Assembly (NCBI GenBank): GCA_022605955.1
Contig: JAKCOZ010000032.1
Location: 868,001 to 932,000 of the forward strand
Length of the DNA stretch: 64,000 nucleotides
Direction: 5' to 3'
Source: Rallus limicola
Taxonomy: Eukaryota > Chordata > Aves > Gruiformes > Rallidae
The notes under the pieces are model-generated. The model was not told the origin of the DNA. It saw only the letters and a list, made by a program, of their open reading frames with translations, and searched no databases. Shown piece after piece: positions 13,501-28,500 of the stretch (its first letter is position 1; every line of letters starts with the position of its first letter). Made by a program: the position numbers and the translations under genes.

Positions 13501-16500
13501 TCCTAGTCTGCAGAATGGTTTTCAATCTTACTTTTAAGTTTCTGCTTGAGGAATATCTGAGGGAGAAGCTGGTAAACACCACTGCATTGATGCAGGTGTC
13601 ATGACTGTCCTAAGCCAGCAATTAAATGTCAAATGTGCCACTATTCTCATCTCTAGTATGGGTGCTATGTCCCCAAAGATGCCATTGAGGTGAATCCAGT
13701 CTCAATTTGTTAAGCAGTTAACAGATGTCTTGTTTTGTGTCAAAACATACGTATGATTTAAAATACTGGGAACACAAACATTAATTTCTAGTCCATGGGA
13801 GTTCAGGATATTGCATAAGACAGCAATAAAAAGGATTAAATTAGAATGCAACTGTCATCTAGCTTATTAGATTTGTATCCAGTGCAATGTCAAATAATAT
13901 AAACTACTTATTATTCTCCTCCAGCATTGTGAAACTAGCCAAGAAAGTAAGCTGAATAAATATTGGGCTTCCAGAAAATGGGAGCTTTTTTTGTGGAACT
14001 AGTTTAAGATATTACAATGCCAAGCAGTTCCCACCACAATTTTTAGCAATAAATTTGTAGAGTTGTGATAAAGCTACACGTGTGTAAAATACATTTGTGG
14101 GTATAGTTCTCAGCCTCTGTTACTGCTGTCATGGAGTGCAGTGAGAAGTGAAGCTAGCGTTAATTATCCTGCCTGTGGGTACTGTCATATGGAGAATCAC
14201 AGGCATGAACTGACTTGCTTATAGAGATACCTTGGGCCACTTCTAAGAATGCCAAACTTTTCAGACTCGGTATACACTTTTGGGGGGTGGAACCCACTGA
14301 ACATGACTGTTTGGCTGTGGTATTTGTTGTTTGCTGCTTGCAGGAAACGGAAGTCTGGGGACTTCCCCCTGCTTAAAAAGATGGAAATGTAGCATCTTCT
14401 GTTAGATACGATGGGCTGTCACATACCGGGCAGGGTTTTCTTTGATGGTTAATTGATGGGATAATATGTATTTATAAAACTTGCCAGTGTCATCAAGTTG
14501 GCAGAAGGCAAGTTACACTCAAAACAAATTGGAGAAAACTTTTGTAATTAGTAACAGCTCAGTAATGGGAATTCACCACAGGCTGCTTGGAGAGGAAAGG
14601 TTGGGTGCCCAGCGCTGAAGAAAGGGGTTTAAACATCACTGTGTGCCACAGATTAAACAGGCACTGGGGTTTGAGGCTGTATCCCAGAATAAAGCAAACT
14701 GGGATGTGGACTCAGGGACATGGTATGGGGGAGAGGGTAAAAATTCACTTTGTGCATCTTATTGCGGCTGAAGTCTCACCTGTGAGATCATACCCATTGC
14801 CAGGGTTGATGTTCAGAGTTTAGACAACTTGAAGAAAAAACAGGGGAAACAAAGGAGATGTTTAACAAGGAATTTGATGGGTTTAAAAAATGTAACATTA
14901 TCTAGAATGAAAACAACACCAAAGCCTGTGAGTGAACAAGAATAAGGTGATTCTCATCAGGGTCTCCTTAGGACAGGATTGAAAGCAAATGTTTGTCGTA
15001 CAGTTGTCCATTAGATTTTAGGGAGGACAAGGATGGCTAATTATCGTAATAACTTGCAGAAGCTTTGGGTGTCCCTACTGTGGAGATGTTTCAGAAGGAG
15101 AGATAAAATGTCACCACTGCTCTAGTGTGCTAGATCCTGCCACAGAGCTGCCTTAAGTTCAGTCCTGCAATAGTTCAGTCCTTCATTTCTGAGGCTTTTA
15201 AGGAGCTGGTCCTGATTTTGATGCTTACTGAAGGACACTGCAGGAACATCTGTGTGCTAGGGATAGAAGTGAACTTATGGATTGTGTAAGTAAAGAAAGG
15301 GTTTATCCCAAACTGAGAGCAGGGTATTAGTAACAGGTTTGTTTTCCTTCTAGGGAGGAGGCCTTTTGTAGCATGAATTACTAGTGAGACGCAGGACACA
15401 CAACGTAGTGAAGTCCATGATCTTATGACAAAATGGATTATGCTTTTAATCTGCTGACTCATTAAAAAAAAAATACCACTTAGAAGTATAAATAGCATAT
15501 CAGTCCAAAGTAAGAACTTGTGAAGTAAGAGACTCTTGGCAATAAGTTTGTTTAGTGTGTGCATGTCCCTGCTCTTGCCCCCACAGCCCTGCTTATAAAA
15601 TCTGTCTGTCACTTTATTTGCATATTTTTTTTCTTCCTCTTTCGTCACTGTAGTAAATAAAACTCGAGGCAGTCACAGCTGGCTTCAGCAGCAGCTGAAA
15701 ATGAATGCCTGGAAACTTAGTTTGGGTGCCTATATTTAGGTTCCTAAATCTGTATCTCCAAGTGGTGTCCTCTTGCTGTTCTCTTCTTGTTTGCTGGCAG
15801 GGCAATGATGTGAGCACAGAGCTGGGGTGGGAGTCAGTGCTGGGAGGAGGCATTCCTCATGGGTGAGAATCTGCAGAGTATTTTGGCTTTAACTCCCCAT
15901 TGCTCTTCCTTCTGCAGCGCCAACCACCTGCAGCCGTGTTATTTCCTAGCTGGCATTCTGCCACTAGCAGTGCCTAGGTATTGAAAACCAAGCAGGTGAC
16001 TAGTGTGCTCTTGCAGCCAGTTCTGCTAGTGAGCACCAGGTTACCCTGATGGCTTTGGAACTAAAGCTCTTATGTGTAGCAGCCCAGCTGTGTGCTCCCT
16101 GCCCTTCCACTTTCCTGTTGCGTGTACAGCAGGTGCTTGGAGTACGGCAATGTCCAGAGAAGGGCAACCAGGCTGCTGAAAGGGTTGGAAGGCAAATCAT
16201 ATGAGGAGTGGCTGAGGGAGCTGGGGATGTTCTGCTTGAAGAAAAGGAGTCTGAGGGGAGACCTTATCACTGCCTACACTGACCTGACAGGAGGGTGTAG
16301 AGAGGTGGGCCATAGTCTCTTCAGCCAGGGGACAGGAGATGGGACAAGGGGAAAGGGGCTCAAGCTGTGCCAGGGCAGAGTCAGATCAGATGTTAGGAGA
16401 AAGTTCTTCCCTGAAATTGCTGTGAGAGGATGGAGGGTCTGCTTTTTAAACCTACTGTGCCACTCCAAAGGAAGGTGGGACTCCAGAGGCTTGGATTGGT

Positions 16501-19500
16501 AAATATGGACTGGTGAGGGATGCAATTTGTATTTGTGCCACTAAAGATTTGTTTGTCTGAAAATCTTGCAGGCTTCCTCCTGCTGGTAAAATGGATGTTT
16601 GCCCTTGCTCCCTGACCTCCTTAAGTTGCCACTGGCTTAATGATAGGGGGAAGGTTTGGCATGGGGAGACTAAACTTCACCTAAACATTGAGGGGCTGCT
16701 AATTAAATTACTGACATGATCCTATGCCCAGCATTGACATTCAGCTGTTAAACTGGTGTAGTAGCTTGTAGGGAGTGCTGGGGCATATATCTGAGTTTCT
16801 GTGAAGCAGCATGTTTTTGTAAGTCTTGTGTTTGCAGGTAGGTTTTGGAGTTGCTCTTACGTCTGGTAGTAGCAGTAACCAAACCCAACTATTTGCAAAA
16901 CCCCTTTGTTTAATTCTGGTTTGAATCTGTCAGAGTAAAACCAGACAAAGGCAACTTCTTGAAAACTGCATGAATTTTTTATTACTGTTGTTATCATTCT
17001 ATCCTTTTTTACTTATTACTAGAAGTGTGAGCTAGAATTTGACTTTGACTTTTCTCGATGGCAAATTTGTCTTCTCCCACAAATATTTAGACAGCTGAAC
17101 TGTGGGGACAATTTTCAGCTGTCTTGGCATTGTTTGTCCACAGCTGTTGCTCTGTGCTTTCTTGGTTTAAATAGGTGGAATGTGATGGGTTGTAGGGGAT
17201 GCTGGAAAGGGCCTGGTTGGTTTTGGTCTGGATTTTTTGTTTTGGTTTGATTCTTTTGCTGTAGAGAAAGAATTAGTGGAAAACTAACGCTGGAGATTTT
17301 TTTTTTTTTTACTTTTAAGTGAATATAGAACTTGAAAAAAGATGATTTAAGTTTCTTACCATCTCACCCTCTTTCTAAGCAGGTGTATTCTCTACCTGAA
17401 GGCTCAAATTTCTTGTACCTCACTATATTCTCTTGGCAATTTAGAGCAAAGCTGAAGAGTGTTTGCATGTCTTGCAGCTTGCAGTGCATGCACGCTCACA
17501 GAATACACAGTCTCGATTTCTTGTGAGTGGCTGCTCTCCTCGGGCTGAGATCTACAGCTGGGAAAGTTCAGCTGCATCCTGTGCTTCTGATGCATTGAGG
17601 AAGGGAGTCTAAGTAGTTTTAATAGTTCTCAAAGCACTCACCTTAGGTACTCTCTGCTAAGCTTCCCAATTATCTTGCAGCCTACCTGTGGCAGTTTCTA
17701 GCTGTTGCTTATCATCTTTACCATTTACAAACTTGTATTATTTTCTGTAATGTGTTGCTAAGGCAATCAATACCTAATTGAGTTAAAGATTTAAAGCAGG
17801 TCTCTTGCTGACACTGTGTTTATTGTTTGGAATGCCAGATTAATTACAGCATGTATTGCAGTTGCTGTATTATGAGCTAGTCTGCTTTTTGTTAACTTTC
17901 TCTGTAAATGAGAAACTGTCAGTGCTTACTGTCTCTCATATTCCAAAGAAAAATTCCCCAAACAGTATAATTGTGTACTTTAAAAATTAAGGAACTGTTG
18001 TGCTTAGATCACAAGTTCGTTTATTTCTTTTGTTTCTGGAGGAGCTGACCCAAGCATAAATGACTCCTCCCTGTTTTGCAATAAATAAATGAAGAGGAAA
18101 TCTGTCCCAGACCATTAGAAACTTGGTCACGGGAGTTCTCGTCAGTTCTCTTTGATCCGGGCAGTTAGGCACAGATCCGCAGCATCCCTTGTGCCAGCAG
18201 CTGGCACGTGTACTGGGGTTAGTCAAACGAGCCTCCAGATCGCTGCCACTTCAGAAACCAGCCGGTTCATTTAATTCTCCCCCCTACTTCGTGTACAGTG
18301 TAGGTGACAACTGAGCTTCTGAAGTCAGACCTGCTTGAGCCTTTTCTCTGTTGTGCAGTTGGTTGATTCTTCCGTGCTTGGTGTGTGTGCCTGCAGCGGT
18401 GAAGGCTGGTCTGATGCGAAAACATCAAGTCATCAATTTGTCTCAGTCCAGAGAAAGACACGACATGTTTATGGCCCTATTTCTGGATGATTTAAGGAAA
18501 CAAACCCTCCATAGCAAAGGAGCTAGCTGGCGGGCATGGTGCCCGAAGCAAATTTAGAGCAGAGTGATCTGAAGTGTGTGTTCTTCCTGTATGAAGAGTA
18601 GGAAAAAAGTCTGGGGCTTTTCTATTTTTGATTAGGTCGTCTTGTACTTGCCACAACGAGCAGCGATTTGCTTATACTTAGGCAGATAAGGGAGAGCCAA
18701 AATACAAAGGAGGTTGTAATGTGGTGGGAATTATCAAGGGGCTCGACATCCAGTGAGAGCCCTTGGCAGGAACTGTAGTTCAAACTGAAGTTTCAAGCCC
18801 TGGAATGTTGTAATATAAACCCTTATCACTGTGACTAAATTACTTGTGAATATAAATTTGTTGCAGTCTTTCAGTGAAAGTTGGAATTAACTGAGGTTTT
18901 GGATCTTCAGGTTTTCTAGGCATTAGCAGATATGTTACGATGTGCTCTGTACTGTGTTTACATGTAAACTGGAGACTGATAGTCTTCCACCCTGAGATTC
19001 CTATCCTTCTATTTAAACTCAATTTTGGGGCACGTGAAAAGCTATTTATCAGAATGCTGAAGCTCGCATCACACGGGTGCTCCGAAGGCAACTAACTTCC
19101 TAGAGGTGAGTTTTGCTATTGGTCTGCAACTGGAGTGACAGGTGGACACAGGAGATGCAGAGAAAACTCAACTGAGCAGTGCTCAGGGATGACTTCTTGA
19201 TTTAAAAGGCAACACTTGACATCTTTCAGGTGGGGATTTTTTGAGCATATCAGAAAGAAATGACTCTTAAGGAGGAACAGTGTAGGTAGTATGGTACTTA
19301 CTTGCTAGGAACCCCTCCCTGAAAAGAAAAGTAGAAGCTTTTAAGTAGGTCAGTGGCCTTCAGGAGATGAAGGTTTACTATCCAGATAGCTGGAAAACGC
19401 CTTTGATTCTGGAGAAAATCACTTAACATCTGTGAATAAGAACAACCTTTTAATGTAAGAGATACACTGGTTAGTGCCATACAAATATTACTGTGTTAAA

Positions 19501-22500
19501 GGCAAGAAATGGTAGGTGGTTATATAATTAAAATGTGTAATTAACTATTGAGATAAAAAAATCATGTATATGAAAACACCCTGAGTTTTTCAGCAGTCAT
19601 AAATTTCCACTAGGTAACTAGTAGTTTTCTTCAGGTGCATCACTCAAGCTGTTCCAGGGCAGGTTCAGATCAGACATTAGGAAAAAGTTCTTCCCCGAAA
19701 GGGTTATGGGGCAGTAGAACAGGCTGCCCAGGGAGGGGATTGAGTCACCAGCCCTGGGTGTGTTTAACAGGCGGGCAGATGAGGTGCTCAGGGATATGGT
19801 TTATAAGAGGACAGGAACGGTTGGACTCTCTCGAAGGTCTTTTCCAGCCTTGTGATTCTGGGATCACAAATGGATGCAGAAGAAAGATGGAAACACTGCT
19901 TCCCTCTCTGCCTGTTTGCTTTCTTCCTGGAAAATACAGCCTGCATTGCAGTGATGCATGGAAAAAGCTGTTGCATTGCTTTCTGGCTGTAAAAACATGT
20001 GCAGCTTGTGCTTTTAAAAATTGAGAGATAGTCCTGTTCAGTGAAAGGCAGAAAGCAGTTGATAACAATTGTAGCAATTTTTTTGTTCAACTTCATGCAT
20101 TTAATATTAACATTAAAATCTCTATTGATATCTAACATTTCAAACCCAAGACATAGAAATGTAATGTGTGTGGCAATGATCTGAACTTTGAGTCAAAAAG
20201 AAAATGACTGCAGCTTCAAGGAAGAGCTAAGGAGGATTTTCTTCCTTAGTGTCTATCTGTTGTAGACAATGGTATTTGTTTACAGAGTTTAAACGAACAT
20301 TTGTTATTTGTGTTAATAACTCCACCACATGCCTCAGCAGCACAGCTGAAATAAGAACCTCTAGAAAGATAATAATCCAGGGAAGGGAAACTTGGAGCAT
20401 CCATTTCACTCTGTGGAGTTGTGATACTGAAGCAGAGAAAGCAATAGATTATTAGTAACTGTAACCAAAAATACTGTGTTTAGCTGACTTGGGCCTTAGT
20501 CACCAGGTGTCTGGTGTCCTGTGAAGAACCAGCTGTTTCCATCTTGGACAGTGTTTCATTTCACAGTGATTCTCAAGTGGGCAGTTCTGTTGGCTCAGGT
20601 TATCTAGGGCAGCAGTCTTTGCTGAGCACTGGCTGCATCCTCCTGCTCTGGCCACAGCATTAGTACTTCCCATTCCCTCATAAAGACCAGCTCCCACGGT
20701 GTGGAGCAGTCGGATATTGAGAGGCACAGCAGTAATCGGGGCGCACGAGGTTGTGGAGTAAGTGCAGTTGGATTTGCATGTGGGAGGATTTGCGTGCCTC
20801 AGGCTCAACCTTCTTTGCACTTGGAGTCACGAGTCAGATGCTGTGAGGCTTCTTATTTAGCAAAACACAGCCACAATTACTTTTTTACAACTGTGTGTCT
20901 AAAACTAAAATTATCTCAAGGCTTATGCATCAAAACTGTAACCTTGAGTGAGTCTACAGTGAAGATAGAACGGTGTTACTTTTTGGTGGGAATGTTGTGG
21001 GTTGTTTAAGTCCTCTATTAAATTGATCATACAATACTTGAGCCCTTTTTTTTCCCCTCCCTTCTTTCCTTATTTTCTTTCCAAAGCGTTGTGGCTCTGT
21101 GTTTGTGCTTTGAGATACAATGGCAACAGAAGTTAAGTAATGAACTCCAAATTCATTGGTTCTGTGCTGAATAAACTAAGACACACCAGGCAGTGTCCCC
21201 TGCTGAGAGGTTGCCTTGCTTTGGGTGGCTGCTAGGCTGAAGGCTGAAGAACAACTGCCCAAGAAGTAGCAGAATTGTGCATGGCGTGTGCCTCTTGGTG
21301 CCTGAATGCACTTAGAGGCATGTCCCTACTGACCTTCTTTAGAAAAAGTTAAATAAGGGATTTAAGCTAATTATGGTGGTGAGAAACAGAAATTGTGTTG
21401 CTGGAATGGAGTCTCTGGGCAATTACAATTAATTCATTCTCATTTCTTCTTTTCAGGTTTTCTTCTCCACTTTGGCCTTCCCCTTCTCCCTTCAAATCCA
21501 GTCACTTTTCTGTTTCAGTTGCTATACGTTCTGTTACCTCTTCCTTGCCTTACCTCTTTGCTTATGCTTTAAGAGAAGTCTTTTCAACTTCATTTCTTCT
21601 GTCACTGGGTCCGAAATTGGTCATCAATATTTATTTCTCCAAAAATAATAAGGTTTCCAGGTAATCTATTTTTTTAAAGCTTATCTGATGTTTCTGACTA
21701 TTTTTCATTTATTTCTGGGCACTCTAATCATTTGTTTTCAGAGTTCTGCTGGAGTGTTTCAAGGTTGAGAGACCCGAGTGTGGGATTTGGCTATGTTTTG
21801 ATGTAGAAATGTGCCTTGTTTTATTTCTTTTTATTTGAGAGGCTATGTCAAAAAGGTATTTTGCTTTAACTAGCCGTAGCCTGTTGCAGGTTTTAGGGAT
21901 TTCTTTTGAGCTACGCTTGAGAAATAAGTTGGTTTTTTTCTCTGCCCTACCAGATGTTCCACAGTGCTTGTTCAGTTTTGTTTGAGGCCAGTGTTTTACC
22001 CAGTCAATGCATGATGAATGTCTCTGTGTGTATGTGTATATACTTCTGTTCTTATAAACGGTGGCAAGATGTAAGGAGGGGATAGTAGGCTCCACCATCA
22101 TACAGCTGTTGCAGTGCAGGATTGAAGAGCAATGCCTCCCAGCTGACTAATAACTGCAGCTATACAAAGAGCAAAGGGTTGCACACAAACTGCTTCCCTT
22201 GGAGCTGTGGCAGAAGCTGTGTGGCAAGTATTTGCTTTCTCAGCTTCTCATATTCGGAACAGAACAGGAATTTCTCCGAAGATAGAATTAGATGCCAGTA
22301 AGGGGGAAGTTAGGAGTCAGAAAGGTCTGAGAAGACAGTAAGTCGTTCAGATCAGTGTGCTGCAGGTGAAGGCAGTGACTAGCTAATGCCAAGGACGTTT
22401 GGAATCAGCTGTTTGTCCACAACAAACAGATAGCTGGAATGCTCAGAGCCTGGGGATATGCCTACTCGGAAGACACTATGAATTGCTTTCAGCCAATGCT

Positions 22501-25500
22501 GAGTTTTATGATGCTTTGTGTAGGATTTTCACCATGACCCAAGTTAGCTGGCTGAAATCTGTCAGATGGTGCTGCTGCAGTTTAACTTAAAAAAAACCAA
22601 AACCCAAATGTAAAAATGCCCATGACATTGAGCAATGTGTCTGGGGATATGTGGAGTTCTGCTGTAGGGAATGGCCCATTGTGTTTTGGCTTAATGCAGG
22701 AGTAGCTTTCTTCTCCTGTGGCTTAGGTCTGGGCAGGTGAAGTATGTGCATTGAGGGGAGGGTGAGAATTCCTTTAAACTGATAAGCCAACAGGAAGAAG
22801 TGCCCAAGTAACAAATTTCCTCTTAATCAAGTTATTTTGCATATGCCTTAATTGTGAGCATTGACTGCATGCTTTTAGCCTTGATATTTCTTCTCCATGG
22901 AAATAGATTGAGCCCGTTTCAAGCCTCTCTTGGCTATCATCAATCCGTCTAGTTTGGTCAGTGAATATCCAGTCTAAGAACTGTACACACAGTATTGCCT
23001 AATTTATTTAAAAGGTTTGTTTCAATTGAATTACCCCTTTTTTCTATACTACATGGGAAGTCTTATGTGACCTTTTTTATTCACTTGTTTTGTAGACCTA
23101 TGCTTCATCCTCTTATAGGGTGAATATTGTACTCGCTCTTTCAGTCGAGACTGTCCTAACGTATGTGTGTTCATTCGGCTTTCTCTTTTTCTTCTAACTT
23201 TTCATATAGCTTAGTGTGGTTTTTGCTAGTAATTTTGGGGCAGATGTTTTCATAATTTGTCCTTAAAAATTCTAGGTCTCTTTTGTCTCTGTTTTTCTTT
23301 GAATGGCTCAAGTTCAGTAATGCTCATGGGCTATTCAGATCCTAATCAGCTGCTTATTAAGAATGACTGTCATCTGTCCTGTGCTGCCCAGTTGTCTGGC
23401 TATTTTTAGGATAGTGGTATTTCTGTAACTTGAGTCTTTTCATCCTGTAAACAAGCTAGATGCATAGCTGTGGTCTGAAGATCTTGTCCAGACATTAAGT
23501 ACGACATCTGAGTTGCAGGAGAGGCCTACACAGTTAAATGTCGTAATTATTTTAGATACTTCTTGTCCGGCAGAAGTGAGTGTAAATGCATTTGCACTAC
23601 CACAGATGTATTTCTGCTGGGAGGAATTTCATTTTGTTTACTGAAATCTTGCACACAATAGCAGCATAAAAGCTGGAGGCTTGCTGGTATAGCTGTGGAC
23701 AAAGACTGAGGAGGTGGAAACTCTGCCAAAGTGTGGAGTGAGGAATTTGAGGATAGGAGCAATAAAAGACCACTCAAAGGCAATAGTCTGGCAAAATGAA
23801 GGCTGTTGAGAAAAAATTCCAGTGTTTTCTGTTGTGTAACTTCAGCTTTCTATTTTATGTACACATTCCCCCATTCTTTCTATTCTTAGGGAAAAAGATA
23901 CTGCCCATCAAAATAAAGAGAGAGATGTCTTACTACACAGTGGCATACTTTGTATTTTGCAAGGCATGCCTCACTGTTTCCTATGAGCCAAAATCTTTTC
24001 TGGTTTCTGATACTACACTTACATTTAAAGCATTCAATGTTTTTAGCACACAGACTTCTTCCAAAGCCTTTGTCTTGCATTTACAAATAGCTTTGAAGGC
24101 TTTTGGTGTCTCACTTTGTCATTCACAGTAGGCATCAGTCCTTTGCTCCAACTCTAGCTTTATTTAAAGCATACTGCCAGTGGTGTTAAAAATGCTTGGA
24201 AAAAAAAGGCAGGGGAAATGTGTATTGGTGTTGTTTTTTCCAGTAAAAGCAGGTTGCCAAAACCAGGGATGGAGTATGCCACAGCATCTTGGTGATCTGA
24301 TTCAGTTATCATCTGGACATAAATGGTATTGTTATGGGCTGGGTCGCAGCAAAAACGGTTCTTGAAGGAATCCGGTCATGTTCGATGGCTGGTGTCCTTC
24401 CAGTTAAGGCTGTGTGCAGGTGCTGTGGTCAGTTGTGTCAGCCTAGTTACTGATGGGGGGGTGACTGTATGCTTATCTGTACTGGCAGTACTGTGCACAC
24501 ATTACACTTGCTACACCTTTATGTCTGGTCAATCCTCAAATCAGAGTGCTATTTATCTTGTTTTCGATGTCACTGAGAATGCATTAGAATGATGGAATGG
24601 TCTGGGTTGGAAGGGACCCCAGGGCTCACAGAGTTCCAACCCCCCTCCCACAGGCAGGGCGACCAACCTCCAGGCTTGGATCTACACAAGGTTGCCCAGT
24701 GCCCCATCCAACCTGGCCTTGAACATCCACAGGAATGGGGCATCCACCACCTCTCTGGGCAGTCCATTCCAGCCCCTCAACACTCTCTCTGTAAAGAACT
24801 TCCCCCTAATATTTACTCTAAACCTTCCCTCCTTCAGCTTTAGTCCATTCCCCTTTTTCTTGCCACTGTCTGCCTTTTTAACAAGCTGATTCCTCTCCAG
24901 TTTCTCTGCTCCCTTCAGGGACTGGAAGGCTGCAATGAGGTCCCCCTGCAGCCTTTTCTTTTCTAGGCTGGACAAGCCCAGCTCTTTCAGCCTCTCTTCA
25001 TAGGGAAGGTGCTACATCCCTCTAATCATCTTTGTGGCCTCCTCTGAACCCTCTCCAACAGTTCCTCATCTTTCTTGTATTGGGTGTCCCAGCTCTGGAC
25101 ACAGGACTCCAGCTGGGGCCTGAGGAGGGCAGAGCAAAGAGGGACAATCCCCTCCCTGGCTGCCCCTTTTTCTGATGGAAGAGTTGCTACAATTGCACCT
25201 ATTAAGGTATTTCAGGAATCAAATGCAGAAATATACCAAAAGAATGTATCCTTGCCTTAGTTTTAGGCAAGGTGGTAATATTTATTTAACTTAAATGTAC
25301 CTATAAATCCATGCAATAAATAGGTGCACCTGGAAAATAGGTGATGGGGAAGCTTTATGTATAGTCTAGGCTACTGTAAATACAGTAGCAGATAAGACAT
25401 CACTAGTCCTACACAAGTACTGAGCACCCTAAGTTTGCGGTACCAAGAACTAATACATTGTCTGGACCTATTTCTAGTGTATTTGGCTCCTTATTGGTTG

Positions 25501-28500
25501 CAACAGCTTCAGAAAGCATTTAGAAAGCTTAAGCCAACTGTTTTAATTACACCCTTGTATTGATGCTCAGAGACCTCACATAGTTATTTCATTCCTACTC
25601 AGATAGAAATCCTGAAAGCAGTTTTCAGATGCTATCCAGTTTCAATGTTTTTCTGCAGAATAGCTCAGATAAATCAGAAAGCTGGAAGCAAATGCTGATT
25701 CCCTTAGGGATAGGCTTCAGACAGTCCTTCAAGGTCAAATGCAGCCTAATCTGCACTTGGCTTTCAAGAAGTTTGGGAGATACTTGCCTCTTGATTATCT
25801 CCTGGGAAATTTGGCTGTGGCATAGTGTTTAAAAACAGAAAATCCTTTACTCTGAGAAGAAACCACTTAGCTTATACACAAACCAGGCAGCTTCTTAATG
25901 ATTTTTTTTAATGATTAGTCAAATTAGAGTTTTTGGGGATGGTTTCTGGGGAAAAAATAAAAATAAAAATTGGTGTAGTGGTAGGTGATTTCTTCAGTGT
26001 CTATGAACCCTCATGAACACTAAGGGCTCTTTAGTCCCAAGAGGGAAAAAAGGTGGTAGAAGAGCCAGTGAGCCTAAGTGCAACCCCTGTCACGAACTGG
26101 GCATTCAGCTGGGAAGCTGAAAGTGCTGAACTCCTAGAGCAGACGATTTTCTGCTTTTCCATGTTTTCCACAGGAACTGTGGTACAGAAAAGTTAACTGG
26201 TCCCATAGAGAAGCATATTTAAGAAATGTAGGGGTCTGCAATGTGCAGAGAATGAGATTACCTGATCTAATTACACCTCTAATTTTTTCAGCATTTTTAA
26301 GCAGGTGACCTGTTTGCTGATTCAGTATTACTTGGGTACTTGTTGGCTTTCCAGCAAATGGTGTGTAATTTCCATGTGCTTCCAACTCCCACAAAGCCAG
26401 TTCAAAGAATTCCAATGAAGCTAGGTGCAGGTGATGCTTCTCAGGCAAAATTTTGGAGTGGTTGCCATATCTTACTTTTTTTTTTGAAGGAAAGATTGAG
26501 TGAGTGTCAATGGAGGACTTGTGATTTAAAAACAAGTTGCTTCATAGTCATTACAAACCACTGTGTCATTGAGAAGTCAAGTAAGGAAAGGCTACTTAAG
26601 ATCAATTTTGAAAGCATATTTTAGGATTGACACTGATTTTAACAGATTCTTTTTGGCTTTGTGTATTCTTCCCTGCTTTGGTTTTAACAGTAAGTAATTG
26701 AGCTTGTTTTCTCTAAAAAAAAAAATAAATACCAAAACAAAAGGTTAAATGCAGAAATGGGGGAGGTTGCTGAAGTTATGTTGGCTGTCAGCTGTCACTT
26801 CCTTTTTTTCCATGTGCCCAAGCATAGCTTGAGAGGAATCTGCTCCATGCTTTTGCCAGGCATAGAGGTGAGACTGATTAGATTGTAGTTCCCTGGGTCT
26901 TTTTTTTTTTCTTTTTTAAAAATTTGGGTTATACTTCTCCTTTCCAGTCAGTGGAAGCCTCACCAGGTTGCCATGACTTCTCAAGTCTGATGGATAGTGG
27001 CTTAGCCACTTTGTCTGCCAGTTCTCTCAATACACAGTATTGCATCACATCAGGTCCCATGGACTTGTGCACCTTCAGATTCTTTAGATGGCCTGAAACC
27101 TAATTTTACCCTACAGTGGTGGGGAGGGGGGTTCTTTATGCTCCCATTCCTGACTTTGCCTTCTGTAACTTGGACAGAATGGCTAGAGCCCTTGCTGGTG
27201 ATGGCTGAGGCAAAGCTGAGTACCTCAGGCTGCCCCGTATCCCAGGTAATTAAGTCTCCTGTTTCCCTCTGGATAGAGGCAGCATCTTCTCTAGTCTTCC
27301 TCTAATCTTGGAGTTTTAGCCTCCCTAACCTGATCCCTGGCTACTCATACAGTTTCTCTGTATTTCTCCCAGGCTACCTGCCCTTGCTTTTGCCCTCTGT
27401 AGGCTTCCTTTTTGCCTTTAAGCTTGTTCAGGAGCTCCTTTCTTGTTCATCCAGTCCTCCTGGTGTTTTTTCCTTGACTTCCACTTTGTTGGGATTCATC
27501 ACTCTGAGCTTGGAGGAGGTGATTCCTGAATACTAACAAGCCTTCCTGGGCATTTGTCCCATGGTACTCTACAAAGCAGATCCCTGAAGAGGGCAAACTC
27601 CTGAAGTCCAGGGTAGTGAGCCTTCTGTGTGCCCTCCTCACTGTCCTGAGGATCTTGAACTCCACCATTTCATGGTCATTTGTAGGCAAGATGTCCCTTG
27701 AGCTTTATATTCCCTGCCAGTCCCTCATTGGTGAGAACAAGTTCCAGCATGGCACCTCTCCTCATTTTCTCCTTTGTCACCTGGAGAAGGAAGTCACCAA
27801 CACATTCCAGGAACCTCCTGGATTGCTTATGCCCTGCTGTGTTGTCCCTCCAGCAGATATTGAGGTGATAGAGGTCCCCTGTGCTTGTGAACGTGAGGTT
27901 GCTCCTATCTGTCAATTGAGGGCCTCATCTGCTTGCTTGTCCTGGTCACGTGGCCTGTAGTAGACACCCATTATAGTGTCACCTGCCCCTTCCCTCCCTC
28001 AAATCCTGACCCATAAACTCTAGGTCGGCTCCATGGCTAAAGAAATAATACCATTATGGAGTCATAGTAATCTTCTTCAGTACTAGTAGGATTCCAGGTT
28101 TATTTCAAATGCTTTTTGTACTTGTGACCACATATGCCTTAGAATGTTTACAAATATGTGGAGATGAAGCCCAAAGTGGTGGTGGTCTGGTTTTGTGTTT
28201 TTTCCTGGTTGCCTCTACAGAGCTCTTGGAGCACAGTGTGCTAGAATCCGCTTCTGGGAATTTCTGCCTGTGACATCCACTTCAAATATCATTCACAGCT
28301 TAAACACATTAGAACCACATGGCTTACTGTCAACTTAAAAAAAAAAAAAAAAAGAAAAGAAAAAATGCCCTTAAGACTATTTTGCTTTTTCGTTGTTTTT
28401 TGTGGTTGGGGTTTTTTTAACTTTGCTCTATTGTGAAAAGGCTGAAGCAGCAGATTTTTTTGGAGCTTCTGTAGATTCAATGTGCATACCGTGTTTTTTG

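Noticed and set aside
14460..15080. Possible ancient LINE-like remnant (a CATCAAGTTGGCAG phrase and a 78-codon ORF)
   Set aside because: No RT motif, no tail, no clear match to a CR1 consensus that I can recall.
15175..15648. 157-codon minus-strand ORF, the longest outside known exons
   Set aside because: Composition is that of AT-rich noncoding DNA; no domain, no paired exon, no family I recognise.
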